A DNA stretch of 7,133 nucleotides from Ktedonobacterales bacterium (GTDB lineage: Bacteria; Chloroflexota; Ktedonobacteria; Ktedonobacterales; JADMIN01): contig JANWHL010000034.1 in the NCBI GenBank assembly GCA_025450405.1, positions 1 through 7,133 on the forward strand, read 5' to 3'. How positions within the stretch are numbered: the first letter of the stretch is position 1; every line of letters begins with the position of its first letter. The notes under the pieces are model-generated. The model made no database searches and was not told the origin of the DNA. It saw only the letters and a list, made by a program, of their open reading frames with translations. Shown here piece by piece: positions 6,858-7,133 of this stretch. Made by a program: the position numbers and the translations under genes.

Positions 6858-6886
6858 TTGTCAGCGCTCCGGTGCCCGCCCATACT
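6858..6886 (+). promoter_or_regulatory. candidate plus-strand promoter
   Basis: TTGTCA (6858-6863; five of six matches to TTGACA) is followed after exactly 17 bases by CATACT (6881-6886; four of six to TATAAT). Transcription would begin near 6893, just before a strong Shine-Dalgarno at 6899-6904. Confidence 0.4.
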
Positions 6887-6909
6887 GAACCATGTGCCGG
6901 AGGGTTGGC

Positions 6910-7133
6910 ATGCGCTGGAGCGGCTTTGCAATCGTCGCCACCGTGTGTCCGGCCTGGACGGAGGGGGGATACGGCGTGGGAATGTGGACACCGGGGCCAG
7001 GCTCCAGCAGGCCTGATGTCGGCACCATTTGGTCGTTGTGGGAGGCGGTTCGGGGCCGGCGCGGGTCGGATGGCGGGCGCCGACGCTCAGGGGACGACGG
7101 TTGCGGCCAACGGGTCCTCGGGTGTGTCGTGGC
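6910..7133 (+). CDS. possible start of an unknown plus-strand gene (cut by window edge)
   Basis: A frame starting MRWSGFAIVATVCPAW stays open for 74 codons to the right edge. The ATG at 6910 is preceded by GGAGGG (6899-6904) with a 5-base spacer. An in-frame ATG at 6892 is an alternative that would add six residues, and a TGA at 6886-6888 closes the frame upstream. A promoter-like pair and a DosR-like box lie just upstream, which is the main reason to take it seriously. Against it, the peptide is rich in Gly, Arg and Trp, it resembles no family I know, and its third-base G+C seems lower than in the sdh genes. In GC-rich DNA an open stretch of this length is common by chance. Confidence 0.25.
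   Translation, partial: MRWSGFAIVATVCPAWTEGGYGVGMWTPGPGSSRPDVGTIWSLWEAVRGRRGSDGGRRRSGDDGCGQRVLGCVV

Noticed and set aside
6335..6991. 218-codon minus-strand frame near the right end
   Set aside because: Its composition is Arg/Pro/Ser/His-rich, it has no domain and no Shine-Dalgarno, and it is typical of chance frames in GC-rich DNA.

Overview
This is a GC-rich window (perhaps 65-70% G+C by eye) from a bacterial chromosome. Six genes in tandem on the minus strand form a succinate dehydrogenase (respiratory complex II) operon and its downstream neighbours. In transcription order, right to left, they are sdhC (5475-5086), sdhD (5014-4589), sdhA (4367-2631), sdhB (2480-1719), a DAO-family FAD-dependent amine/amino-acid oxidoreductase (1710-439), and the first 122 codons of rsmE, the 16S rRNA m3U1498 methyltransferase (366-1, cut by the left edge). 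The two membrane anchors, the flavoprotein and the iron-sulfur subunit are all intact with their cofactor ligands, so the complex should be functional. The oxidoreductase starts 8 bases after the sdhB stop and is probably translationally coupled to it.

Upstream of sdhC lies a good sigma70-type promoter with a perfect TATAAT (5554-5559). Between it and the sdhC ribosome binding site are three 9-base half-sites (GTCGTCCGG and its complement), arranged as an 18-base perfect palindrome plus a second overlapping hairpin. The 221-base sdhD-sdhA spacer holds two unusual things. One is a possible 31-codon hydrophobic small ORF beginning 2 bases after the sdhD stop. The other is a copy of an ACAGAG-type intergenic repeat followed by a 12-base purine tandem repeat.

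Further right (6321-5710, minus strand) is a membrane-anchored or secreted protein with a long Thr/Pro-rich linker and a C-terminal Cys-containing module resembling DUF3761. From about 6322 to the right edge no convincing complete gene is seen. The last part does contain a DosR/NarL-like GGGAC-N4-GTCCC palindrome (6766-6779), a TTGTCA-N17-CATACT promoter-like pair, a strong Shine-Dalgarno and an ORF that stays open to the edge. Together these suggest, weakly, that a plus-strand gene starts at 6910 (or 6892).

Organism: the Thr-Pro-rich extracellular linker with its NPWGYNF / FCAYFPCI / CRDGTFSHSGG module, the C-D-A-B order of the sdh genes, and the GC content together suggest a member of the Chloroflexota. 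This is inference from memory of the families, not a search result. No rRNA, tRNA, CRISPR, transposase or convincing rho-independent terminator was found.
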